In this document: one piece after another, positions 1 through 8,543 of the stretch
Layout: each line of letters opens with the position of its first letter
How positions within the stretch are numbered: position 1 is the first letter of the stretch
NCBI GenBank assembly: GCA_023653115.1
Contig: JAMNXO010000004.1
Coordinates: 1 to 64,000 of the forward strand
DNA from: Erythrobacter sp.
GTDB taxonomy: Bacteria; Pseudomonadota; Alphaproteobacteria; Sphingomonadales; Sphingomonadaceae
DNA: 64,000 nucleotides
Reading direction: 5' to 3'
The notes under the pieces: model-generated
Databases searched by the model: none
What the model saw: only the letters and a program-made list of their open reading frames with translations
What the model was told of the DNA's origin: nothing
Program-made: the position numbers and the translations under genes

Positions 1-195
1 CGTAGGATGGCCGGAAACAGGTCTAGGATTCGCGAGCGGGTGCCGTCAGGTGGTCACCCTGCGGACAGAGCTTCGATGCAATCCTCGGACTCCTGAGCGA
101 GTCCTACGGGCAGCGACCAAGCAAGTCCTAGGTGGGTGTCAGGTGATGGTGGTGATGGCTGGGAGGGGTAGGACTGAGGCAGGACTGGGGAAGGA

Positions 196-226
196 CTGCT
201 ACTCAGTACTGCTACTCAGTACTGCT
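196..226. repeat. Short tandem repeat, 13-bp unit ctgctactcagta x2 plus partial third copy
   Basis: Direct read: ctgctactcagta|ctgctactcagta|ctgct. Confidence 0.85.
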
Positions 227-393
227 ATTCCCCTTCTATCTCATCCCTACTATTTCAGTCCTAGGACAGTCCTTAGGGTAGTCCTACTACCCCCCTTACC
301 CCCCACGCTGGGTGGTCGTGACTGAGCGAAGCTCTGGGTGGTCGTCCCTTGGGGAAGCCACTTGGGCGGTCGTATGGGATGCCCCCTCGGGGC

Positions 394-552
394 AGCCGGT
401 TCCTATGCTATAGGAAGGGGTTAGTGATGCCTTCCGGCGACCACTGGGTCACCTTGCCATCCTCGTAGTGCCCATACCGGAGGATGAAGGCGCAGCGCGC
501 CAAGCCGGTTCCGGTGCTATAGCGTGGGTTTGGTGATCCCCTCGGCTGGCGC
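394..552. repeat. Imperfect direct repeat pair (~47-50 bp units at ~394-443 and ~503-552)
   Basis: agccggttcctatgctataggaaggggttagtgatgccttccggcg versus agccggttccggtgctatagcgtgggtttggtgatcccctcggctggcg. Confidence 0.7.
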
Positions 553-1022
553 GGTCTCTGTGCAATAGGTGTACTTTTGGGAACCCCTCGGCTGGCGGGC
601 CTTGCCCAAGGTACAGAGACAGCGTACAGGAGGGGCAGTTCAACCAAGGATGAAACGGCAGGATATCAGTAGTTTAGGGCAGGGCTTGTGTCAGTCCCAC
701 CCTCTCCGCCAAGCGTTTTCATTGCCAGCTTATTTCGTAATGGTCCAAGATTGGCATGGAAATGACGACTCTTCGCACCCCAAATTTCCGATAAGATCAG
801 GTTGCTGGAATATGCTTGCCAAGCTCACTTGTGTCGGCGCCAAATGGGGGCAGACTTGGCGGCGCGGCGATGCTGCAGGACGGAAATTCGCCGTGGCCTG
901 AGACTGCGACCCTTTCGCCCCCTGTGAGTTCGAATCCGAGCGGTTCCGGTCGAGCGATTTCTGTCAGATCAGCCCAGTGCGCAGGCAAAGCCATCAGGCT
1001 GCGCCTTTTGCTAGTTCTCCTC

Positions 1023-1064
1023 CCCAGCGCCTTTATGCAACACACGTTGCATAAAGGCGCTGGG
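1023..1064. promoter_or_regulatory. Perfect 19-bp-arm inverted repeat, candidate TetR-type operator upstream of the 1138 flavoprotein gene
   Basis: cccagcgcctttatgcaac-acac-gttgcataaaggcgctggg; the core TATGCAAC-N4-GTTGCATA recurs at 5579-5598. Confidence 0.75.
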
Positions 1065-1137
1065 CCCCCAATGGTCTCTTAAGAGGCTCGCGGCCCAAGC
1101 GCCTAACGGAAGCAGGCGCAATGCGGAGGAACAGAAA

Positions 1138-2571
1138 ATGAGCGAGTGGGATCGCACGGTTGATGTGGTGGTCGTCGGGCAAGGCATCGCTGGCGTGTGC
1201 GCCGCGCTCGAAGCACACCGGGCCGGGGCCGAAGTGCTCGTGCTTGAACGTGCCGGCGGCGGCGGCGGTGCCAGCGCCCTATCAGAGGGCATTTTCTATC
1301 TCGGCGGGGGAACCCCGGTGCAGCAGGCCTGCGGGTATGAAGACACCGCGCAGAACCTGTACGATTTCCTCCGCGCCAGCACCTCGCACCCCCATGACGG
1401 AGTGGTCCGCACCTTTGCCGATGGCGCGCGTGATCATTTCGACTGGCTGGAACAGCAGGGCGTCCCGTTCACCCGCACGGCCTTCCCCGGCAAGGTCGTT
1501 TCGGTGCGGACGGCTGACTGCCTGCTCACCACCGGCAACGAAAAGATCTGGCCGTTCAAGAATGCGGCACAGCCCGTGCCCCGTGGCCATCAGGCGCGCA
1601 GCGACGAAGTGAACGGCGGGCTCTCGGCGATGCGGGCGCTGCTGGCTACTTGCGAGGCGGAACGTATCGAAACGGTCTGCAATGCCGCAGTGACCGGGCT
1701 GGAAATCGACGCAGCCGGCCGCGTGGTGGGCGTGAGGGCTACCATCGACGGTGCTCAGCGGCGCATCGGCGCGCGCCGCGGAGTGGTGGTCGCCACCGGG
1801 AGCTTCACCAACAATGCCGACCTCGTGCAAAAGTGGCTCCCGCTCCTCAGCGAGACCTCCTCGCCGCTCGGCGTCCCGTCGAACGACGGTGCGGGCCTGG
1901 GGTTGGCGCAGCAGGCCGGCGCCGCGCTCGCCGCTATGGATGGCGTGATTGCAACCGCATCAATCTACCCGCCCGAAAATCTGATCAAAGGCATCGTTGT
2001 GAATGCCGACGGCGAGCGCTTCGTGGCCGAGGACAGCTATCACGGGCGGCTGGCCGGCTTCATCATGGAGCAGCCGGACCAGAAGGCCTACCTGATCGTC
2101 GACAGCGAGATCTTCGCCTATCCCGAGACTGAGGGGGCAAGGCACGTTCTGATCGACGGCTATGAAACCGTGGCCGAGATGGAGCGGGGCCTGAGATTGC
2201 CCCAGGGCGCGCTCGTCGGCACGCTGGACGAGTACAACCGCGATGCGGCGCAGGGGGTAGACACCCGCTTCCACAAGCAGCCGCCGTGGCTCAAACCGCT
2301 CGATCAGGCACCCTACGCCGCGTTCGACATCTCGTTCGACCGCTCGATCTACCACTACATCACTCTCGGCGGAATCGATACGGATGCCCGGGCGCGGGTG
2401 CTCGATCCCTCGGGCAAGCCGATTGCGGGTCTCTATGCCGCAGGTGCCTGCGCGGCGCATATCACGCGGACCGGCAAGGAATATGCCAGCGGCCTCAGTT
2501 TGGGGCCGGGTTCGTTCTTTGGCCGCGTGGCCGGGCGCGAGGCTGCGGCCAACACCGGCGCGTCGCAATGA
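1138..2571 (+). CDS. FAD-dependent oxidoreductase (fumarate reductase/ketosteroid dehydrogenase-like flavoprotein)
   Basis: N-terminal Rossmann motif VVVVGQGIAGVCAALEAHRAGAEVLVLE, C-terminal GLYAAGACAAHITRTGKEYASGLSLGPGSFFGRVAG. Confidence 0.85.
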   Translation: MSEWDRTVDVVVVGQGIAGVCAALEAHRAGAEVLVLERAGGGGGASALSEGIFYLGGGTPVQQACGYEDTAQNLYDFLRASTSHPHDGVVRTFADGARDHFDWLEQQGVPFTRTAFPGKVVSVRTADCLLTTGNEKIWPFKNAAQPVPRGHQARSDEVNGGLSAMRALLATCEAERIETVCNAAVTGLEIDAAGRVVGVRATIDGAQRRIGARRGVVVATGSFTNNADLVQKWLPLLSETSSPLGVPSNDGAGLGLAQQAGAALAAMDGVIATASIYPPENLIKGIVVNADGERFVAEDSYHGRLAGFIMEQPDQKAYLIVDSEIFAYPETEGARHVLIDGYETVAEMERGLRLPQGALVGTLDEYNRDAAQGVDTRFHKQPPWLKPLDQAPYAAFDISFDRSIYHYITLGGIDTDARARVLDPSGKPIAGLYAAGACAAHITRTGKEYASGLSLGPGSFFGRVAGREAAANTGASQ

Positions 2572-4241
2572 ATGCGAGGGACGAGCACGCACATGGCGGC
2601 GGTTATGATTTCATCGTCGTCGGCAGCGGCGCGGCGGGGCTGGTCGGTGCGATTTCGGCGCGGCTCGCTGGACTGCGCCCTCTTATCATAGAGAAGTCCG
2701 ATCGCTGGGGCGGAACCACCGCGCTTTCGGGCGGCGTGCTGTGGATCCCGGCCAATGACGCCATGGTGGCCGAGGGTGCTGACGACCCCATCCACCGGGC
2801 GCGCACCTATCTTGCCGGCCTGCTCGGCCCAGATGCGAACGAACGCGAGCGTGCCAAAGCCGAGGCGTTTCTCGACAATGCCCCGGCAATGACCCGGATG
2901 CTGGCGGGCGAAGGCCTGCAATGGGTCCGCAACCGCGAGCACCCCGATTACTATCCTGACGTTGATGGAGCGGGGTTCGGTCGCACGCTCGAAGCAGCTC
3001 CGATCGACGGGCATCGGCTGGGTGAGCGGCTTGCGACCTTGCGCGCGGTGGAGCTTGATGTCCCGGCACTGACCAGCGACCAGTTCGGGCCGGCGGTTCT
3101 GACCAAGACCGGCATTCGCCCGGCGATGGTGGGTGCGGGCATCATGCTGCGGCATTACCGCGACAAGCTGCGGGGGCACAAACCGCTGGGGTCGGGCCGC
3201 GGACTGATTGCCTCGCTGATGCTGATCGTCGACCGGCTGGGAATTCCGGTCCGGCTGTCCACTGCGCTGGTCGATCTGACAATGGAGCACGGTTCTGTCA
3301 CAGGTGTCCTGGTGGAGCATGATGGCCGGCGCGAGGCCTTGCCCGCACCCGCTGGCGTCCTGCTCGCGGCCGGCGGTTTCGCCCACAACCCGGCGCTGCG
3401 ACGCGAATTGCAGGGCTTTGCCGCTACGTGGAGCAATGCCTCGCCCGACGATCAGGGCGACGCGCTGGTTGCGGCCCGCGCGATCGGCGCCGATACCGAA
3501 CTGCTCGACGATTGCTGGTGGATGCCGACGCTGGAAGTCGGACCGGACACCCGCGCACTCGCGCTCGGCCTGCGTGCTCTGCCGGGCAGCATCGTCGTCG
3601 ACCATCACGGCAAGCGCTATATGGACGAAGCCCGCTCCTACATGGCGACGGGCCGGATCATGCGCGAACACGGCGCAGCGGAACATCGCCACTGGTTGAT
3701 CATGGACGAACGCTTCCTGTCGCGGCACATCTTTCCGGAACTGTCTCCGCCGAGGGCGCGCGCGGCGATGATGGCGGCCGGCACACTCAAGCGCGGCGAA
3801 TCCATCGCAGAACTGGCGGCTGCGTGCGGTCTTGATCCCGCCAACCTGTCTGCCACGGTGGAGCGTTTCAACGGGTTTGCCCGTGCGGGCGTGGATGACG
3901 ATTTCCACCGCGGAGCCACGGCTTACGATCGTTACTGGGCCGATCCGGCGCATAGGTCCAACCCGAGCCTTGGCCCGATCGAGCGCCCGCCGTTCTGGGC
4001 TGCGGTGCTGCGTCCGGGCGATCTCGGCACCAATGGCGGGGTCAAGACCGATGCAGCGGGCAGGGTTCTGGATGGCGCGGAAAGGCCGATCGAAGGGCTC
4101 TATGCCGCCGGTAACGGCAGCGGCTCGCCATTCCGCCGCAGCTATCCCGGGGCAGGGGCCACCATCGGCGCAGCAGCGACCTATGGCTACATCGCTGCGC
4201 GGCACGCCGCCAAGCGCCGGGTCAACGCCCCGCCTGAATGA
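2568..4241 (+). CDS. FAD-dependent oxidoreductase, 3-ketosteroid-delta1-dehydrogenase-like
   Basis: ATGA overlap with the upstream stop; DFIVVGSGAAGLVGAISARLAGLRPLIIEKSDRWGGTTALSGGVLWIPAN and C-terminal GLYAAGNGSGSPFRRSYPGAGATIGAA. Confidence 0.85.
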   Translation: MNARDEHAHGGGYDFIVVGSGAAGLVGAISARLAGLRPLIIEKSDRWGGTTALSGGVLWIPANDAMVAEGADDPIHRARTYLAGLLGPDANERERAKAEAFLDNAPAMTRMLAGEGLQWVRNREHPDYYPDVDGAGFGRTLEAAPIDGHRLGERLATLRAVELDVPALTSDQFGPAVLTKTGIRPAMVGAGIMLRHYRDKLRGHKPLGSGRGLIASLMLIVDRLGIPVRLSTALVDLTMEHGSVTGVLVEHDGRREALPAPAGVLLAAGGFAHNPALRRELQGFAATWSNASPDDQGDALVAARAIGADTELLDDCWWMPTLEVGPDTRALALGLRALPGSIVVDHHGKRYMDEARSYMATGRIMREHGAAEHRHWLIMDERFLSRHIFPELSPPRARAAMMAAGTLKRGESIAELAAACGLDPANLSATVERFNGFARAGVDDDFHRGATAYDRYWADPAHRSNPSLGPIERPPFWAAVLRPGDLGTNGGVKTDAAGRVLDGAERPIEGLYAAGNGSGSPFRRSYPGAGATIGAAATYGYIAARHAAKRRVNAPPE

Positions 4242-4250
4242 ACGATGCGA

Positions 4251-5549
4251 CTACTCGGCAGCCTCTTGTGCGCCGGCGTGCAACATTTCCAGACGCGGAT
4301 CGTTAGGGAAGACCCATTCCTCGCCGATCACCTGCTCGACCCGAAGTCCTTCGGGCACATTGTCGAGGCCGATCATCCGGTCGCAATGCTGGTGGAACCA
4401 GTAGATGCGCGATTCCTGATAGCTCAGCGGTACGCTCTTGAAGCCGCGGCTTTCCATCGAGCGCTGGATCGCCTCGCCGAACTGGGTGTCTTCCTGGATC
4501 AGCTTGGCCATCGCCCGCCCGTTGGGTGAGGCCTCGTCGGGCACGGTCCACAAGTCGGGAGCCTCGCCATCGCCCCAGTCGGGGGCCATGGTGATGAGCT
4601 CCAGCCGCGTTGTCGTCAGCGAGGTCGGCCAGAAGATCAGCGGCGGGACGAAATAGTTCGACAGGGGCGAGACCCAGTTCGGGAAGATCGTGTAGCTCTG
4701 GGTATGGGTGCGGCCCAGTTCACCGACCGTTTCGATGGCGGTCCAGTTGGGGGCATTGTCGAGCGCGCGGACATGGGTGCCCTGCAATGTGCGCGGGGGC
4801 GGGGCGAGCATCCGCCCGTGTCCGCCTTTGTAGAGGTGGTTGACGTTGCGCTTGGCGTCCACCAGCGGCGCGACCGTGTCGGGGTGGATGAAGGGGACAT
4901 GGTAGACTTCCATGTTGGCCTCCATCGCCACCTTCCAGTTGCAAGCGAGATCGAAACTGTGCCGCGCGGCGAGGCGCAGTTTGTCGAAGCCGAACTCCTC
5001 CCATTCGTCGGCAATGGGGCCGAGGAAGTCGCGCAGGGTCGGTGCATCATCATCGAAATTGACGAAGATGAGGTTCCCGAACATTTCGCAGCGCACCGGG
5101 ATCAGGCCGCGGGTCGCCATGTCGAGATCGACGAAGTCCTGCCGCTCGGGCACGCCGATCAGCGTGCCGTCGGTCTTGTAGGTCCAGGCGTGATAGGGGC
5201 ACACCAGCCGCCGCGCGCAGCCCTTGTCCTCGGTCACTACCGGAGCGCCGCGGTGGCGGCAGGTGTTGTAGAAGGAGCGCATCACGCCGTCAGTGCCGTG
5301 GACGATGATGATCGGATCGCCGGCGTTGTTCCAGCGCATGAAGCTGCCCGGCTCGGGCACTTCATCGAGATGCGCGGCGAACAGCCACGTCTTGCGGAAG
5401 ATTTGCTCCTGTTCGAGCGCATAGAACGCGGGACTGGTGTAGCGCGCGGCAGGCACATCGGGCAGGCGCGGGAAGCCCGGGGGCGGCGCTTTGCGTTGCC
5501 CCTCCCACTCCATCAGCGCCTTCATTGTCGCGATCGTGCCGGAATCCAT
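4251..5549 (-). CDS. Rieske aromatic ring-hydroxylating oxygenase, alpha subunit
   Basis: Rieske CRHRG...CPYHAWTY and mononuclear iron motif NMEVYHVPFIH. Confidence 0.9.
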   Translation of the reverse strand: MDSGTIATMKALMEWEGQRKAPPPGFPRLPDVPAARYTSPAFYALEQEQIFRKTWLFAAHLDEVPEPGSFMRWNNAGDPIIIVHGTDGVMRSFYNTCRHRGAPVVTEDKGCARRLVCPYHAWTYKTDGTLIGVPERQDFVDLDMATRGLIPVRCEMFGNLIFVNFDDDAPTLRDFLGPIADEWEEFGFDKLRLAARHSFDLACNWKVAMEANMEVYHVPFIHPDTVAPLVDAKRNVNHLYKGGHGRMLAPPPRTLQGTHVRALDNAPNWTAIETVGELGRTHTQSYTIFPNWVSPLSNYFVPPLIFWPTSLTTTRLELITMAPDWGDGEAPDLWTVPDEASPNGRAMAKLIQEDTQFGEAIQRSMESRGFKSVPLSYQESRIYWFHQHCDRMIGLDNVPEGLRVEQVIGEEWVFPNDPRLEMLHAGAQEAAE

Positions 5550-5578
5550 CGTGCCTCTCCCTGCGAATCATCGGTTAT

Positions 5579-5598
5579 TATGCAACGTATGTTGCATA
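5579..5598. promoter_or_regulatory. Inverted repeat TATGCAAC-GTAT-GTTGCATA between divergent Rieske genes, candidate operator
   Basis: Same 8-bp arms and 4-bp spacer as the core of the 1023-1064 palindrome. Confidence 0.75.
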
Positions 5599-5656
5599 TA
5601 GGCTCGGGGATGGCTAGACCTGCGTTCAGCGATGAGTCTTGGGAGAGGGCAGCGCG

Positions 5657-6925
5657 ATGCAAGTGATGGACCTTCGGAAGGGCGCGGCTGCCAGTGCGGA
5701 GCGGGTGAGCGCCGCTGCTCGTGGCGCGCTCGAACAACACGCTGCCGCATTGCTTCGGCACACTGCGGACGGCACTTTCCCGTTGGCGGCGGACGTCATG
5801 GCGCTGAATGCCGATCACTATACTTCGGCCGAGCGGTTCGCAGCCGAGAAGCGGCGCATCTTCCAGCGGGTTCCACTGGTGCTCGCCGCCTCCTGCGAAC
5901 TTCCCAAGGCCGGAGATTACAAGGCGCTCGAAGTCGCGGGCATCCCCGTGCTCCTGGTCAGAGATCGGCAAGGCGAGGCGCACGCGCTCCTGAACGCCTG
6001 CACGCATCGCGGTGCGGCGGTGGCAAGTGGTTGCGGCACAGCGGCACGTTTTACCTGCCCTTACCATGGCTGGACCTTCGCTCAGGATGGTGCGCTCATC
6101 GGTGTCGCCAGTTCGGCCGACTTCGGCGCTGTCGACAAGGCGATGCTGGCGATGAAGCGCTTTCCTGTCGCAGAGCGCGCCGGACTGATCTGGGCGATCC
6201 TTGATCCTGCCAGCCCGCACGACCCTGCAGCCATGCTTAGCGGGATCGACGAACTCGTTGCAGGGTTCGGCCTTGCCGACTGGACGCTGATTGAAAGCCG
6301 CACGCTCCATGGCCCCAACTGGAAACTCGCCTTCGACGCGCATCTTGAGTTCTACCATGTGCCGGTGCTGCACCGGGAGACATTCGGCCCCGAACGTTCG
6401 AACCGCGCCTTCTATTTTGCGCAAGGCCCGCACCAGCGGGTGATCGCGCCGCAAGGCCGCCCCGGGACGTCAGCGCCGGACGATCTCTATGCCCTCGGCC
6501 GACTGCCTGCGGCACATGAGCCGATCGATCCGCTGTTGATGGGCGAGTGGATCCTCTTCCCCGGCACCTCGATCAACACCTTCTACATTGGCGGCATTCG
6601 CTGTGTGCTGGTTTCAATCGTTGTGCCCGGCGCCGAGGTCGGCACCTCGACGACCACCCAGACCTTCCTTGCCGAAACGGCCCCCGATGATGCGACCCGC
6701 GCGGCGATGGGCGAGATGTGCGCCTTCCTTGCGCATGTTGTGGGAGATGAAGACCTGCCCACCTCAGCCTTCCAGCAAAAGGTTATGGCGACCGGTCTCG
6801 TCGGCGAAGTGCGCTTTGGCCGCAACGAAGGCGGCTTGCAGCACTTCCACACCTGGCTCGAACGTGTGATCACGGCGGACGATGCCACTTTGGCGGAACT
6901 TTTGGGGACTTCATGCCAGCTGTAA
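5657..6925 (+). CDS. Rieske aromatic ring-hydroxylating oxygenase, alpha subunit
   Basis: CTHRGAAV...CPYHGWTF and HLEFYHVPVLH; start at 5657 chosen because gggagaggg lies upstream. Confidence 0.9.
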   Translation: MQVMDLRKGAAASAERVSAAARGALEQHAAALLRHTADGTFPLAADVMALNADHYTSAERFAAEKRRIFQRVPLVLAASCELPKAGDYKALEVAGIPVLLVRDRQGEAHALLNACTHRGAAVASGCGTAARFTCPYHGWTFAQDGALIGVASSADFGAVDKAMLAMKRFPVAERAGLIWAILDPASPHDPAAMLSGIDELVAGFGLADWTLIESRTLHGPNWKLAFDAHLEFYHVPVLHRETFGPERSNRAFYFAQGPHQRVIAPQGRPGTSAPDDLYALGRLPAAHEPIDPLLMGEWILFPGTSINTFYIGGIRCVLVSIVVPGAEVGTSTTTQTFLAETAPDDATRAAMGEMCAFLAHVVGDEDLPTSAFQQKVMATGLVGEVRFGRNEGGLQHFHTWLERVITADDATLAELLGTSCQL

Positions 6926-7518
6926 TCGATCACGATGCCCGCCGCACTGCGCTCGCTGAGGTCGCTGCCGATCTGGTGGCAAGCGGCGGCGCCGAGGCCG
7001 CAACCGTGCGTGCGGTGGCCGCTGCGGCCGGTTTCAGCACCAAGGCCGTGACGCATTACTTCCCGGACAAGCGCGCATTGATGCTGCTGACCTATCGCCA
7101 CGCGGCCTTGAGCTCGCAGGCCCGCACCGATGCCTCCCAGCCTGACAGCGGCGGCGACATCAGGGCGTTGCTCCACGCCCTGCTGCCAACCGACCCCAAG
7201 GTGGAGCGCGACTGGCGGGTGTGGTTCTCTTTCTGGGGGATTGCTATCGCCGACCCCGAGTTCGCCGCCGAACAACGCGAGCGGATGCGCGACTTTGTTA
7301 GCCAGATCGCTGCCATCCTCGCGGCCGATCCGGGCTGCGCGCACCTGACTGCGGAGCAACGTCCCGTCATCGCCAGCGCGCTGCTTGCCGCGCTGTTCGG
7401 CACCGTCACCCAGGCGATTTTCGATCCCGAAACATGGCCCGCCGCGCGGCAGGCTGAAGCGATTGACGCGGCGTTGACGCGGATTGCCGGTCTGGTTTTC
7501 GATCACAAGGAGGGATGA
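6913..7518 (+). CDS. TetR/AcrR family transcriptional regulator
   Basis: HTH region AATVRAVAAAAGFSTKAVTHYFPDKRALML; overlaps the 3' end of the upstream Rieske CDS by 13 bp. Confidence 0.85.
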   Translation: MPAVIDHDARRTALAEVAADLVASGGAEAATVRAVAAAAGFSTKAVTHYFPDKRALMLLTYRHAALSSQARTDASQPDSGGDIRALLHALLPTDPKVERDWRVWFSFWGIAIADPEFAAEQRERMRDFVSQIAAILAADPGCAHLTAEQRPVIASALLAALFGTVTQAIFDPETWPAARQAEAIDAALTRIAGLVFDHKEG

Positions 7519-7521
7519 GGG

Positions 7522-8277
7522 ATGAGCGGACGTTACGAAGGCAAGACCGTGGCCGTCACCGGCGCGGGCGAGGGCATGGGCCGGGCGATGGCGCTGGCCT
7601 TTGCGCGCGAGGGCGCAGCGGTGATGGCTTGCGACGTCAACGCCGCTGGGCTCGAGGCGACGGCAGCGCAGCTCGGTTCGGCACCCGGCAGCATCGCAAC
7701 GATGATCGTCGATGTGCGTGACGAGGCTGCGGTCGCCACCTTTGCCGGCCGAGCTGCCGAACCTACCGGCGCACTCGATGTGATGATCTGCAATGCCGGG
7801 GTGAAGGGCAACTGGGCCCCGCTCGCCGAACAGCCGCGCGAACAGCTCGATCTGGTCATCGACATCAATCTGAAGGGTGTGGTGCTGTGCATGAAGCACG
7901 CGCTCGCCCACATGATCCCGGCGCGCTCGGGCGTGATCATCAACCTTGCATCGGTCCAGAGCTTCCGCGTCGGCTTCCCGGGGGCGGCGTTCTATTCGGC
8001 GAGCAAGGCGGCGGTCGTGGCGCTGACCCGTGCGGCCGCGCTGGAGAACGGGCAGTTCGGCATCCGCGCTGTCGGCATCGCACCGGGCCCGATCGACACG
8101 CCAATGCTGCGCAGCGCGGGCGGCGACTGGCCGCCCCCGATCATCAATGACGTGCCGCTGGGGCGCATCGGCCACGTCGATGATATCGCCAATGCGGCCC
8201 TGTGGCTTGCCTCCCGTGAGGCGAACTACATCAGCGGTGCCACTCTGACGATCGACGGGGGCTGGCTCGCTCCTTGA
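7522..8277 (+). CDS. SDR family oxidoreductase
   Basis: VAVTGAGEGMGRAMA, N-A-G (ICNAGVKG), YSASKAA active site, PGPIDTPM. Confidence 0.9.
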   Translation: MSGRYEGKTVAVTGAGEGMGRAMALAFAREGAAVMACDVNAAGLEATAAQLGSAPGSIATMIVDVRDEAAVATFAGRAAEPTGALDVMICNAGVKGNWAPLAEQPREQLDLVIDINLKGVVLCMKHALAHMIPARSGVIINLASVQSFRVGFPGAAFYSASKAAVVALTRAAALENGQFGIRAVGIAPGPIDTPMLRSAGGDWPPPIINDVPLGRIGHVDDIANAALWLASREANYISGATLTIDGGWLAP

Positions 8278-8543
8278 AGACTGACGCCGTCTTGAAGGTA
8301 GCGGGCCGGCTGCTTCCCGTGACATGAGATGACAGGATGTGGAGTGGCAAACCCAAAGGAGGCTCTTGTGCAATTCTGGTCCAGATCCGTCCGGATAAAG
8401 CAGGAAAGTTTGGGGCCCAAACGGCGTGTCGAACACCCGGTGCGCTCGGCGATCGAATTTCGTTTCCCTCGAAGCCGACGTTCACAAATCGACCTCAAAA
8501 CGTCCCCTCGACTGTCAGCAAAGCCGGTGTCCGGATCTCGTGA

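Noticed and set aside
928-937. GTTCGAATCC, tRNA T-loop-like sequence
   Set aside because: Flanking bases do not form a T-stem and no acceptor or anticodon arms could be assembled; not called as a tRNA or att fragment.
50-1082. Small ORFs in the first kilobase
   Set aside because: Overlapping in several frames, no recognisable motifs, repeat-rich; not supported as CDS.
2433-4205. 590-aa - strand ORF
   Set aside because: Antisense to the second flavoprotein, which has clear FAD motifs.
6583-8436. 617-aa - strand ORF
   Set aside because: Antisense to TetR and SDR genes with clear motifs.
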